The translations under genes and the position numbers were made by a program. 64,000 bases of DNA, from assembly GCA_026122225.1 (NCBI GenBank), contig JANEZZ010002693.1, positions 397,001 through 461,000 on the forward strand. Reading direction: 5' to 3'. The notes beneath the pieces are model-generated. The model was not told the DNA's origin and did no database searches. It saw only the letters and a program-made list of their open reading frames with translations. This document shows, piece by piece, positions 31,160-42,551 of the stretch (positions within the stretch are counted from its first letter, which is position 1; each line of letters opens with the position of its first letter). This DNA is from Heloderma charlesbogerti. Taxonomy: Eukaryota > Chordata > Lepidosauria > Squamata > Helodermatidae.

Positions 31160-32719
31160 TTTACAGGAAAGAACGTTGTATATACATGGTTTCATTTTGC
31201 TTCTAAATTTGAATGTTGCTGGATGGATGACAGTGTACGCGCATTTATGTGTGAACTATAGCAAAACACACAAGCTACTACCTGCATGTTCCAATTATTC
31301 ATCAGATCCCCTTCAAAATCTGGAAAATCTCAAAGGCAAATCCCCATCTATTCTTTTTAGTTAATCTCTACATATTACTTGTGGGACCTATGTAATTCAT
31401 GTCAGTTAAATTATAGTGTATATTAGAATCTTACTTCTTTGGAACATCCCCACAGAGATGCAATGAAGTATAAAATATGATCAGCAGAAGGGTACAATGG
31501 AAGAGATTTGAAAAACAATAACAACCCCAAAATGCATCATCTTTTGGAAGGGGTGCTTTAAATTATCTTTACAAGTGATCCATCTGAAGGTGCAAGTGCT
31601 ATAAAATGAGAGCATTTGTGATCAATGTTATTATTCAGTTAGCTATATGATTTAGGCAATAAATTAAGGCAGAGCATATTAACACTATTTTTCATGAATG
31701 GCAGTGCAATGTTACCTCTCTTGTACCCGTCTTCACATTTACATTCATATGCACCTTACTTAATTTTAGGATTAGTGCGCTAGGTTGAGGAGATTTGAAT
31801 TTAGTTTCTTGTTGTCTGAAATTGGACAATAATATTCCTCTAACGTAAACTAGCTGTTGGAAAGAATAAATGACAGCCAAACCAGGTTAAATGTGTGTGG
31901 GCATATGATGTGCACATTTAACTATCAATTGCGAGGCTTTCCCAAACAGGGACTGAGGTGGACAGGGAAGATTAAAAAAAATCCCCGTTCCCCATGTACC
32001 ATGGTCTGTGCACCCCACCCCCCACCCCCACCATGCCTGCTGATGTTAGTCCTGGGAGGATGGTTCCATTGGTGCCATGAGTTCATATGAGGAAAATAAA
32101 TTTGGGGAAAAATGGGCACGGGGGGAATCAAGGGAAGTGTACAAAAAGGCTGCAGGAAATTGAGGAAATAAATGTCACCCATTGACACTTTACCATACGT
32201 TTCCATACTTTACATGTTAGGATCCAAGGCCTTTTAGAATGAGGAGGCCCAACAAATATTCAATTGGATCACAGCCATTTTCTTTATTTTACTGGATGAG
32301 AACAGCAGCAATATTGGGAATTGACAAGACCACTCCGTCAGTGAGGACTGATACTTACTTTGTATTTCGTACGCAAATAACTGAGGACAAGAGGCATGTG
32401 TGGCCCATATAAAATTCACCTTGAAAATACTTGGAAGCAGGGGCTCAATCACTTCCTGGTTGGTGCATCTGAATATCTTAAAGGAGTGCCAAATTTTACA
32501 AGTACGCCCTTCAGATCTGACAAGTGGTGGTGAGTGTATTTTTGGACTGGGGTATCCATAACTGTATTCAAAATGGAAACTTGAGATTTGAAACTAAATT
32601 GTTTAGGACCAGTTCCTGCATTGTCTACTGTCTGATGCATTAGTACAGTAACATAAACATGTAAAGCAGGGGTGAGCATGAATTCTGTTTGGTGCTTTCC
32701 CCACTGCAACCGCCTTGTG
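31160..32719. other. AT-rich unique stretch
   Basis: No repeat or exon recognised. Confidence 0.4.
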
Positions 32720-33060
32720 GTTGGCTACAAATGGCACAAGCCCCATACTAAAGGGGTAAGCAGAAAGCAGCACATGGCTGTGACACTAAAATGACTCTGA
32801 AGAGGCACTATAATCCGATATTAAATGGAGCAATGCAAATTGCTATTGAAACTCCATTCATACACCATGTATTGTTTAATCTGCAGATTCCAAAATGGGA
32901 AAGCTCAGCTTGGCTTCTTGAAACTGCCATAAAAATGAAACTCGCCTATAAGTCAAGCCATTTTGAATTATTGCAAGCCATTATGCTTTGCCTCTGAAAT
33001 ATATTGGCACCCAGCTTGCAATTAGCCATTCATACTGACAATCATCAAGTTGCCTACTCT
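32720..33060. promoter_or_regulatory. Possible conserved non-coding element
   Basis: Repeat-free AT-rich sequence with a perfect octamer ATGCAAAT (32833-32840) in GCAATGCAAATTGC and several CATTTTGAATTATTGCAAG and ATTAGCCATTCATA homeodomain-like words. Conservation is inferred from texture only. Confidence 0.25.
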
Positions 33061-33467
33061 CCGCCTTAAACATACAGCAAGTCAGTTTCTGGGAGCTACT
33101 GAGGTGCGGTCACACTAGTGACAATGCTATACTTTCCATGGCACTTCATTTTGCCACTTCATTTCATGTCTGTCTCTTGGCATTTTTGTTTTCATAAGCA
33201 GGGAAGAATTGCCAAAGCATGATACAATTTTATGCATGCCACAGATGCATGGAAACAAGGCAAGAGGGTGGGGGAGAACCCAAAATAGGGGAAGGACAAT
33301 ATCTCGGACTGGAGTGATGGCCACTGTCCCAACTATAAAAGACGACAAGATGAAAAAAAACCCTCTTTTGTTGGAACACAACAGGAGAGAAAGCGTTACT
33401 GCTAGCTCCCCAGGGCCAGCACTGACAATGTCTGCTGGGTAGGGACACGAGAAGGGATTTGTGGCAA

Positions 33468-33705
33468 TTCACTTATTTATGAGATTCACATCCCGCCTTA
33501 TCACATCAGCTTCATGGCAGCTTACAATAAGCAAAGCTAAACATGAAAAATAGAACTACAGTAATAAAACCACATGAGCAGTGGTAACCCCGCCCCACAA
33601 GAACAATAACACCAGCCAGTAAATCCAAATAAAACAGCAAAAGAGAATTACAAAGGGTCTCCAACATTAAAAGCCATTAAACACAGAAGGGGAGGTGGAG
33701 CTCTG
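33468..33705 (-). repeat. LINE 3' tail, antisense
   Basis: TATTTATGAGATTCACATCC CGCC, then GGCAGCTTACAATAAGCAAA and A-rich AACA words, the reverse of the L2-like tails at 17.1 and 47.5 kb. Confidence 0.5.
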
Positions 33706-34080
33706 ATTTTTGAACAGCAAAAGGGTACAAAATGATGAGGAAACTTGCATTTCCCCATGGCTTGCTTCCCCCCTGCCCCTCTCCCCAAAGGTTTTTTTTC
33801 AGTCAGCTGAGATCACTTCTGGGATCAGAGCTCAGCTGGGGGCTCAGGATGGTAAGCCATAGGCAGGCAATGGGTTCTCTACTCCTCACCTGTACACCCT
33901 TTTTGCTGTTCAGATTTGACCCCTTCTATCCTCCTCTTGTGATGAGATCGAAGTGGTTGCATGTATAAACATAACTGCTGCCATCATATCTAATTGGCCC
34001 TTTGAATGATTTAGAATGAATAGTTAAAGGTTTCCAGAGGGGTAGCTGTGTTAGTCTGTTGCAGAAAAGCAACAACAACA

Positions 34081-35103
34081 GAACATATGAAAAGCCCGGC
34101 TGGATCAGACCAAGGGTTCATCTAGTCCAGCATTCTGTTCACAGTGGCCATCCAGGAATCTATAAGCAGGATACAAGTGCAACAGCACCCTCCCACCCAT
34201 GTTCCCCAGCAACTGGTGTACACACGCTCACTGTCTCTGGTACTGGAGAGATCAAATAGCCATCAGGGCTAGTAGCCATGGTGTCAGGGTGGACACTGAG
34301 CCCATAGAACCTCAGAGCAGTTCTGATTCTGAGAAGGAACAGCCATCCATGGGAGAGGAGTGCGCTCATCCCTCCCAGGCCCTGCAGCTGGCGGAGATTC
34401 TTCTTGCCAGCATTCCAGAGATAGATAGCGGTTCTGGGAGTGAAAGAGCACGGGAGGAGGGCTGGCTGGATGCTCGACGGAGACGCAAAGAGCGATGAGC
34501 TATGGAGGGTGCGGAAAGGAGGCGTAGCGCCCGTTTGGCATGCAAGCAATGGTCGCGTCCAGAGGACCCAAGGGGAAAGTGGAGGGACTCTCCCTAGCCC
34601 ATAAGTTCAGGGTCTGCAAGTGATTCTTGTTCAAATGGGGACCAACTGTTTCTAACCTGAGGCATAGGTTACTCTGCTGTTCATAGCTTAGTCACTGGTG
34701 ATAGAGTTATTAAGTTGTAAAAGGAATAAAGCCTTGAAAAGAATCCTTTGTCTGTGTCTGGAGTAGACTGAAAGAGGCTGGCTAGGCCCCCCTGACACAT
34801 GGATAGCCTTTTCCTCCAGGAATTTCCCCAACCTCCCTTTAAAGCCATCCAAATTGGTGGCCATCACTACATCCTGTGGTAGCGAATTCCATAGTTTAAC
34901 TCTGTGCTGTGTGAAGAAGTCCTTCCTTTTATCTGTCCTGGCTCTCCCACCAATCAGCTTCATGGGATGACCCCAGGTTCTAGTATTATGAAATACTAGA
35001 GAAAACTGTCTCCCTATCCACATTCCCCACACCATGCATAATTTTGTACACCTCTATCATGTCTCCCTTTACCCTCCTTTTTTCCAAGCTGTTGTAACCT
35101 TCT
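34081..35103 (-). mobile_element. CR1/L2-clade LINE 3' part with 3' UTR
   Basis: On the minus strand the ORF2 C-terminus includes GGRARTDKRKDFFTQ, VKLWNSLPQDVV and FLEEKAIH, the conserved end of CR1/L2-clade reverse transcriptase ORFs. A 3' UTR follows and ends CTGGACTAGATGAACCCTTG ... CATATGTTC. CAACAACAACAG-like words at both borders (34071-34081 and 35111-35124) suggest a target duplication. A solo LTR interrupts it at 34282-34797. The 5' part is missing, so it is a 5'-truncated dead copy. Confidence 0.78.
34282..34797 (+). mobile_element. Solo LTR, copy 2
   Basis: TGTCAGGGTGG to CCCCCCTGACA, flanked on both sides by CATGG (perfect 5-bp target duplication). Sense is plus, with GGAATAAAGCC at about 34721. 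The ATG-less frame runs from the LTR edge through VDTEPIEPQSSSDSEKEQ and has one in-frame TGA at about 34496 where other copies keep an arginine codon; the family stop follows SP near 34596. Inserted into the LINE at 34081-35103. Confidence 0.9.
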
Positions 35104-35232
35104 CTCATAGCGACAACAACAACCAGAGACCCTTATGGCTCCTTAAGGACTAACAAATTCATTCTGGCAGCAGCTTTCATGGGCACTGCCCACTTCATCA
35201 CATGAATCAATCTCACATCACATCAATCTCAA

Positions 35233-37112
35233 ATGGGCAGAGTTAGATACACATGCTGGGGAGCAGTGTGCAGGGTGGTGTAAATTATGTTGTCAGAGGG
35301 AAATGAAATGCAAAAAGTATAGACAGTGATGATTGCCTTAACAGTTGCCATTAACAGAACATTGTTGGGTGGTAACACAGACATTTCAGTGGTGAGCCTA
35401 TTAACATACATTGTGTAATTTTTAAAAAAATATTGTCCTTATTCGAACCACAGGAAGTAGAGCTGAATCTCTTGATAAATTGTACTTTGGCAATTTCCAT
35501 TTGGTATCTACCCCTGTAATCCCTTTGTTCAAAAATGGCCACCTTAAGGCCCATGGGCTGTTTTAGGGTTGTGGGTGGTTTGTCAACCACACCAATAACC
35601 CACCTCACTGGATTTGGATGACATAACATCCTAGGAGTGGGGATTGGGTTATGGAATGGCCCAGCATGTGCCCTAAACTATGATGGCTTACTCATGCCAC
35701 CATGGCTGAAAATGACTGTGGGAGCCAGGTCAGAGTGTCTTGGGAGGTTGAAATGTTTCCCCACTGAGCTGTGGGGCCCTGGACAGTTGCACCACTGTCT
35801 GCCCGGGAGTGGTGGGGGGAAGTAAACAACGATGGGTGGGAACCGTAATAAAACTAGTTGTAACAACAACCTCTGATATGGTTCATCATATCATTGCTTC
35901 TTTCTCCATTTATCTTTTGTTGGTTTTAAAAATAACTTTGCTTTTAAAAACTATACCTATCAACATGGACACAAGGAGAAGAAAAGCAAGAAAGCAAAGA
36001 AAAAAGGAAGTGGGGAGAAGGAGATAGTGAGGAACTTAAAGGACCAGCTGGACCTGTAACAGAATGTCACAGAGCAGAGTGGTCCTGTTCAGGGCTCCAG
36101 CCAATCAGTCTTCTCCTCTTCCAGTATCTACCACTCCACCCCCACCCACACACTCCCATACAGGGCAGTCAGCTTTCTGTGCCCACTGAGCATGCTCAGT
36201 CCTCACTAGGCTGTTTTGGGGTCATTCTCCACCTCACCCCACACACACACTTAGGGTTTTTCCCTACAAGTTTTTTGGTACTTCTGTAAATCTTGGGGTT
36301 CCTCTGCAACCTGCTGAAATGTCCCTCTTGTGTGTGGGTGATGCTAGTTTGGCTAGATACAGACCCACACTTAGAGGACTCCCTGGCCATCTGCCAGTGG
36401 AACAGATTTATCCTTGCTGTTGCAGCCTCCAATGCATCCTCCCCAAATCTGCTCCAAAAGGTTGGGGTACCCTTTACAGCAGATTTGGTGTGTGTGTGCA
36501 CAGGAGGCTACATGGGAAGGAGAACAAGCAAAAACCTGTTTGCATGACATTGGATTTAATCCTGAGAATGAATTCGTGATTAGCATATAAAATCCTCTTA
36601 GACAAGTGACAGGCAAATATAAGAGATGCCTAAATCTTCAAAGGTCATTAATGAGGCAAGTCCAGTTCATTCCAATCACACAACATCTACAAGACAGGTT
36701 AAAGGCACCAGTTAAACAGATATTTGACTGCGGAGTTTGTTTTTGTAAAACCAGCGTCTAAATTTGAGAAAGTTATTAATGGAAACCAACATTCAGTATT
36801 GTGTCAGAAGAAAGACAGCCTGTTGAATCTCAGACTACTGTTGAGATTTTGTCCAGAGCTGCTTTTGGTTCTTTAAAAATGTTTATTTTATCCTACTGTT
36901 ACTTGGGTCTCCCAGACAGGTCCTTCCTCCCAGATAGGTCCTTCCTCCATCCAGACCAACCTGGCCAGCTTCAGCAATGCTGCAGCCGCAAATGTTCCCG
37001 TACCACTCACAGCGGCTGCTGGACCCACCCTGTGTTGCTGCCACCTTCGCTTGGGCCTCAGGTGTGAATGGGGGTAGGTTAAAACACCCATTGTCCTCCT
37101 CTCCCCTCAGAC
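35233..37112. other. Mostly non-coding stretch
   Basis: 36370-36510 contains the second copy of the AAATCTGCTCC hairpin block (compare 7766-8000). No exon was recognised. 35570-35720 has a CAACCACACCAATAACCCAC block likely from the GTTCACATG-type MITE. Confidence 0.4.
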
Positions 37113-37627
37113 CAGGCTTCCCTAACCTGGTACCCTCCAGGTGTCAGGGGTGGCCCGTCCATATAGGCGAACTTGGCAATCGCCTAGGGCGCCAAGTTAG
37201 GTGGGGCACCATATTTGAGGAAATAAAACACAAATAAAAAAATACAAATAAAAAATGAAAAATTCATGTCTCTATTTTATCTGATCTCAGAAACATTGGT
37301 TGGACAGAGGGACAGATGGAAAAACTGAATAATTATGACTCTGTTTAAATAAATACACTTAAAAACATTAAATGGAAAATAAGGGCAATTCCCCCCCCCC
37401 CTCTTTACCAACCCCCCCACCCTAGATCTGCCCTTGGGGTTTGGGGGGAGGGGGTGCCAACTGCATGGTTCACCTCGGGTGCCAGTTGCTGGCAGCTAGT
37501 TTAGGGCTGCCTCTGCCAGGTGTTTTGGGCTACAGTTCCCCTCAGCACCAGCTAGCAAGGCCAATGGCCAGGGATTCTGGGAGTTGTAGTCCAAAACATC
37601 TGGATGGTGTTGGGTTGCCTACCCCTG
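37113..37627. repeat. hAT-like MITE (family 1) carrying a nested hAT element
   Basis: The left arm CAGGCTTCCCTAACCTGG TACCCTCCAG and right arm CCAAAACATCTGGATGGTG ... GCCTACCCCTG are interrupted at 37145-37515. Outer flanks CCTCAGAC and ACCCAGAC match at 6 of 8, consistent with a hAT target duplication. Confidence 0.8.
37145..37515. mobile_element. Nested non-autonomous hAT element, 371 bp
   Basis: Ends CAGGGGTGGCCCGTCC and GGGCTGCCTCTG are imperfect inverted repeats with CAG...CTG termini. Both flanks read CCAGGTGT (37137-37144 and 37516-37523), a perfect 8-bp target duplication. Interior GGCAATCGCCTAGGGCGCC is itself a short palindrome. There is no transposase frame. Poly-C at 37391-37402. 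Confidence 0.9.
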
Positions 37628-37891
37628 ACCCAGACCCTCTTCTGCCCTCAGTTCTCTCTATACTGCTAGACAGCTGTAGGGCTGATTCACGCTGGCTGGT
37701 TCCTGGCTGGCTCATGAACAGCTGGCTGCACCCCCTGATCACACACACCTCAGCACATCAGACTTCCTGGCAGGAGAGGACGTGCATCCATTGGCTCAGC
37801 AATGGAGCTATGCCTCCCTGTCATCTTGCTCTCCCTCTCAGTTAGCCTTGGTTTTGGCTCTGGCTCTACTGCTGAGGCAACTGGGACTTTA

Positions 37892-37892
37892 T

Positions 37893-37928
<36 letters not shown>
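37892..37928. repeat. ATT trinucleotide microsatellite
   Basis: Twelve uninterrupted ATT/TTA units. Confidence 0.95.
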
Positions 37929-37929
<1 letters not shown>

Positions 37930-38639
37930 AATTGCTGCTCTGGCTGGTGTGGCCTTCTGCCCGATTGTCAGCCTGGATCGGATGTGTTGTCATTGGAGCC
38001 CTACAATTTTTGTAATCAATGTTCCCCTATATCTGAATGCTCACAGGGTTCAACAAGTTCAGAAGTTCAGAAGTTAAGAAGTCAAATTTGAGTTCTGTGG
38101 GGGGGTGGGGGCAGGGGGTTGCCATTTGTTGAATTTGTGCAACATTTCTTCGTTACATCAGTCCTTCAGAGTTTTTGAGCATGCCACATGGGCGACATTA
38201 TGCCAGGTTTCTTTCTCGCTGTTTCTCTAAGCCCCACAATTTAAAGCAAAATCCAAACCTTGAGAAAATAGGATGTAGCATTGGTTATAATAAAAATGTT
38301 CTCCCCACAACCTGCCCCCAACTCATATCTTGACTATTTTTCTTTGCTAAGAGAAGGGGAAAGAAAAAAAATTATACCACATAAATAAAAGAAGGCACAT
38401 CTTCTTAGAGCAGTTAAAAGAACCCACACACCTACCAATCAGTGGAACAAGTCTGTTGCCACCACAATTATGGCTGGGCAGTCCACAGGACTGCTTTGCA
38501 ACCAATATATGTTTGGTCATCTGAAACCTCAACAGCAGATGACCGCTTAAATATTTCAAGAAGCCACCACAAGATGAATTAGAAATTTTCTCTAGAACAT
38601 ATTATCTACCATGACATGCAAGACTGCACACAAGCAATA

Positions 38640-39110
38640 TTTTTCAATCAGTTACAGCAAAGGGTTTGGGGTGACTTTGTGTAAACACCACGGGTACTAT
38701 TTTAAATGAAGAAATTGCTCCTAGACAAATGCGCAGCCATTTCCATTGTGGCAACATGTAATTTATTACATCACGTGAAAGCTGTGATCAAACTCCAAAA
38801 CATCCTCCTTTAAGATATCCTAGAGCAAAACTCCGATATCCATCTCTCGTGGTTATTTTAAAAGGGCCAAGCCAAAATGAGGTTATAATTATTAATCAAC
38901 ACCTTACATGTGACCTCTTGACGGGCTGTGAAAAATGGAAAAAATGGATTTGCTGAAGGTTCAGTGATATTCATTATGCAGCCTGCAGCAGGCACCACTG
39001 GGATGGCGATCCTTTGCTGATGCTGTAAATATGCAACACCCACTGTAATTATGTTGTAATTTAAGGGACTATTCATCTGAATCATTGGTCTGGAAAAGCA
39101 TGGAAGTTCT
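38640..39110. promoter_or_regulatory. Possible conserved non-coding element
   Basis: Repeat-free sequence with a palindromic TCACGTGA E/M-box (38771-38778) directly after TGTAATTTATTACA (38758-38770), plus ATTATTAATC and AAATATGCAACAC words. Typical of enhancer-like DNA, but conservation cannot be tested here. Confidence 0.25.
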
Positions 39111-39416
39111 TATGCTACTGCTTAAAAAAAAAAATCTAATTTACATTGATCTAACACACGGAAGGATCTGGTTAATAATTTTCTGCCACCATAACAGAGA
39201 AGATCTGAAAGGCTTCACGACATAATACTTATTTTTCCCATTGCAAGTGATCCTGATTGTCTTCCAATGCACACATTTGCACAGAGAAATGTAACTTGAG
39301 TTACCAAATACAGCTAGCTGAGGTTCCCTGGATTATAGCCGCTGAAGAATGTATTACCATGATGGCAGAAACTGCTGCTGCTGCCTATATCCTTGTAACT
39401 GCCTGAGTCACACTTA

Positions 39417-39499
39417 GGGTTGTATCCAATGTTAGTCCTACTTGGAGTAAATCCATTAAATGAATGGGACTTATGTTACACTAACATTGGATACAACCC
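39417..39499. repeat. PIF/Harbinger-like MITE, 83 bp
   Basis: Perfect 20-bp terminal inverted repeats GGGTTGTATCCAATGTTAGT. Flanked on both sides by TTA (39414-39416, 39500-39502), the 3-bp TWA duplication typical of PIF/Harbinger. The best-preserved member of this family here. Confidence 0.8.
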
Positions 39500-39734
39500 T
39501 TACGTTCCTCCATGTGATTCTGGAAATACATGTAAATGACTGAGAATGGGTCAGGACTGCTACCAAGTAGAGAACAAGGTAGGTCAAGTCTAAAATTTAT
39601 GATGTTTTTGTTGTCCATGCTTATATACAAAGTAGGCCATTCTAATTCAGCACAATAATTCTGAGTATGTAATTTGAGTCTACCTCCAGTTTATCCAATG
39701 CTAGAAAATATATTTTTGGTACCAGGCAAAAGAC

Positions 39735-39948
39735 CTGTCTTTTCTCCCAGGCATTTTAGAGACCCAGTTCTAGGTTATTATGGCTGTTTTATCGATTTCT
39801 GTGCTCTTTATTCTTTTGCATTATACTGTATTTTATTTTAAATGTTTGTATTGTATTTTTAACTGTTATATTAACTGTACACCCAGAGAACATTAGTTAT
39901 TGGACAGTTTAGAAATGTAATAAAATAATAATAAAATAAAATATCCCT
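39735..39948 (+). repeat. L2-like LINE 3' tail
   Basis: CTGTCTTTTCTCCCAGGCAT, then T-rich sequence and ACACCCAGAGAACATTAG with GAAATGTAATAAAATAATAA at the end. Same design as 17.1 kb. Confidence 0.55.
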
Positions 39949-40502
39949 AGGTGAACACAGCCCAGAAGATTCTATATCAGAATACATACAATTACACCAA
40001 ACTGCTCAAAATAATCTCTATTATTAAAATAACAAGCATACATTTCTATAATTTGATACATCGATTTTAAAGAAGTCAAGATGCTTCATGATGTTCTAAG
40101 AAAGCTTCTTTTTCCTGAAATAATTAATTAGTTGTTGTTGTTGTTGTTGTTTTAAATACTGCAGAAAACATATTTATAGGAAGACTGCCTACATAGAGGC
40201 TTCTCTACCAATGCCTGCTTTGACCTTTTTGGGTCTGTTTTAGTGCCACTGATTTTCTTTGATTAGTAACCGGATTTTATGGATTCTTTTGATTGTGCTG
40301 AAATTGTGACTATTTTAGGTACAATTTTAAACTACTGTATATCACCTTGGGTACCAGAAACAAATGACTAAATGATAAAGAGGTTGTTGTTGCTGTTGTT
40401 TGGACTAGCAAAATGGGTTTTTTGGGTTATCATAGAGTAGCCTTTCCCATGCAGGTTGGGAAAAGTTGTCCTAGGGTATACCCCTTTTCTCCATCACAGT
40501 AA

Positions 40503-40867
40503 GAGCCTTTCTACATTAAGCTTTTATTGTGTGCTTGTGATTGCTCACTCATGGTAGTTCATGGGCCCTTTACATGGCATCCTTCAGGGCCTCTCCCATG
40601 GCTTGCAACCATTATCGTGCTTTTGTTTCCTAATGAGAAAAGTCTGGTATTATTTAGAAATGCTGGAATGAGTGTCTCGTCTAATAGCACAATTCCACTA
40701 CACCTCAGCCCCCTCTCATGGTTATATATTGAAACATATAGAAAGGGAAAGACACACACACCCCTGGAAAAAAGTACGTGTAAAGGAGCTGATCTTAATT
40801 CCGCAAAGAATCCTGAAGCAGAGGCCTCGCTAAAGGTGCAGGGTAAAAACTGCATGTAGAAATGCCC
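40503..40867. repeat. PIF/Harbinger-like MITE, 365 bp
   Basis: Left GAGCCTTTCTACATTAAGC and right GCATGTAGAAATGCCC are imperfect inverted repeats (12 of 14 at the ends). Flanks are TAA on both sides (40500-40502, 40868-40870). The interior frames (110 and 174 codons in the neighbourhood) are not recognisable proteins. Confidence 0.7.
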
Positions 40868-42336
40868 TAAATAAAGAACAAATTTATAATGACCTTCAAT
40901 TTGATTAAGCTCTTTCAGACACTCATGTCGCAATCCAGCTAGGGGCCATACATGTATGGAAGCAAGCATGGACAAGGTGCTGCATGCATCATTCCCCAGG
41001 CCAACCTCCATAGCCAGGGCTCTACATGTACAGTTTGGGAGGCAGGAGCTAGAGGTAGAGAGAGGAAAGGGCTGGATTCCCATGTGTAAAATAAAGAGCT
41101 GCCTATGTGCAGTCCAGCTGCTCTGGATGAGTTCAGCTGGGTCTCATCCTTGCTATTTTTTTCCCTAACTTTTTAAGCCATCTATCATTCAGAACCACCA
41201 CCAACCATCCTATTTTTGTAAAAGTCTCCCTTTGTTTATACATCTTCCAAAACATCAGCTGAGTTTGGGTATGCATGCATGTCAATTGCTGGAAATCCCA
41301 ATTGCTTTCACAATGAACTAATTCTGTTTAATTGGCAATAAACAGGATTTAAATGTCTTTGCATTTTATTAGTCTCCCAAGGCTACAAATGCCACCATAT
41401 CACCATGAAGTGGCTTTGTTCTTAAATATGCATGTATACAGAACATCTCCCAAGTCAAAGAAACAGCTATGAAAACTTTTGACAACACTGGTAGTTTTAA
41501 AAGTTCAGTATGAGACACGATAGAATAACGGCACAGGAACAATAATTTTTGCTTTGGGGATGCATTTTGGTTCTTTCTCTTAATAGCATTGATTGGCATT
41601 CATTAGACTTTCTGCATTCAAGAGAGACAGAAACAGTCCCTGACATCCTCCCTAAATTAGAATTTTTACTAAAAGCCTGCTGAGCTAAGGTGTTATATTA
41701 GATGTATTTCAAAACCGCAGATGAAAATAGCCCTTGGCACCTCAACCCCAGGTTTTCAGAAGATATTCACACACACAGTGTAGTTTTATAGTGCTTTAAG
41801 TTGAAGCTCTCTTTTCAATAAAGGTTCCATGCATTTCAAGGTGGCAAATGTCTCAAACCATCATCAGAGTGAGCCTCGCTTAAGGCCACCCCCACCCCGC
41901 AAACTGTTTGAGCCTCCCAAATGGTGAAAGTCTCTTAAAGGGGATCTTAGGGTTGGTGTAAGAACCAAGCTAGACATAACAGCAGCAGTTCCATATGTTT
42001 ATACAGGGAACTTCCCCAATCTCCTAGAAAGAGGTGGGACTGGTGCTGGGGATCCAAGTTTAAAAGCAAAAGGGGTGTGTGGGTGAGGGGAGGCGAACCC
42101 TCCCTCTCCAGTGGCTTCTTAGGGTGGCATTGTGTCCTACTTGACAGAGGACAGTGCTCTATTTGAAGGGCTGTCAGAACAGCCCTCTTTTGGAAGGTGT
42201 CCTCCATTTGAAGGACTGTCCAGTCCAGGTCTGGTTTAAAGATAACAAACCACAAGAGGAAGGGAGAGCAACAGAAGCCTTGAAGTTGCCCATCAACAGT
42301 TAGCAGACTGACCAGGCACACAGGAGGTCACCCGGG
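40868..42336. other. Non-coding stretch
   Basis: No recognised repeat or exon; GCATGCATGTC at 41270 is a short tetranucleotide run. Confidence 0.4.
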
Positions 42337-42551
42337 GTACTTCCAGACAAGGCTTTCATAGTGCCACTGCCCTACCTCACACATGGAATTTTACAGGGGC
42401 CAGACATTGTCATCTTCCATGTGTAACCCTCCTGTGCTTTCCCACTGCTTCTTCCGTCATTTTTCTTACAGCAGGAAGAAAGGAAGAAAAGATGGAATAG
42501 CTGCACAATGGCTTTGGATTATTAGCACCTGGAGCTCTCCATCTGAAAGCC
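42337..42551. repeat. MITE with GTGCTTCCAGA ends (copy 1)
   Basis: GTACTTCCAGACAAGGCTTT at the left and a degraded CTCCATCTGAAAGCCC at the right, with shared interior GGAATTTTACAGG, TGTCATCTTC and CCACTGCTTCTTCC. Other copies: 47049-47112 (partial) and 57951-58181. Confidence 0.65.

Larger units (their letters stand above)
34031..35232. repeat. Fold-back repeat (TTAGTCTGTTGCAG type) split by a LINE
   Basis: The left piece (34031-34080) is CCAGAGGGGTAGCTGTGTTA GTCTGTTGCAG; the right piece (35104-35232) resumes with ACCAGAGACCCTTATGGCTC and CTAACAAATTCATTCTGGCA and has the short stem TCATGGGCACTGCCCACTTC. Both match the intact-order copy at 10187. The LINE at 34081-35103 lies between them. Confidence 0.75.

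Noticed and set aside
40559..41083. 174-codon minus-strand frame
   Set aside because: It covers most of the TAA-flanked MITE at 40503-40867 and host flank, and shows no family resemblance.
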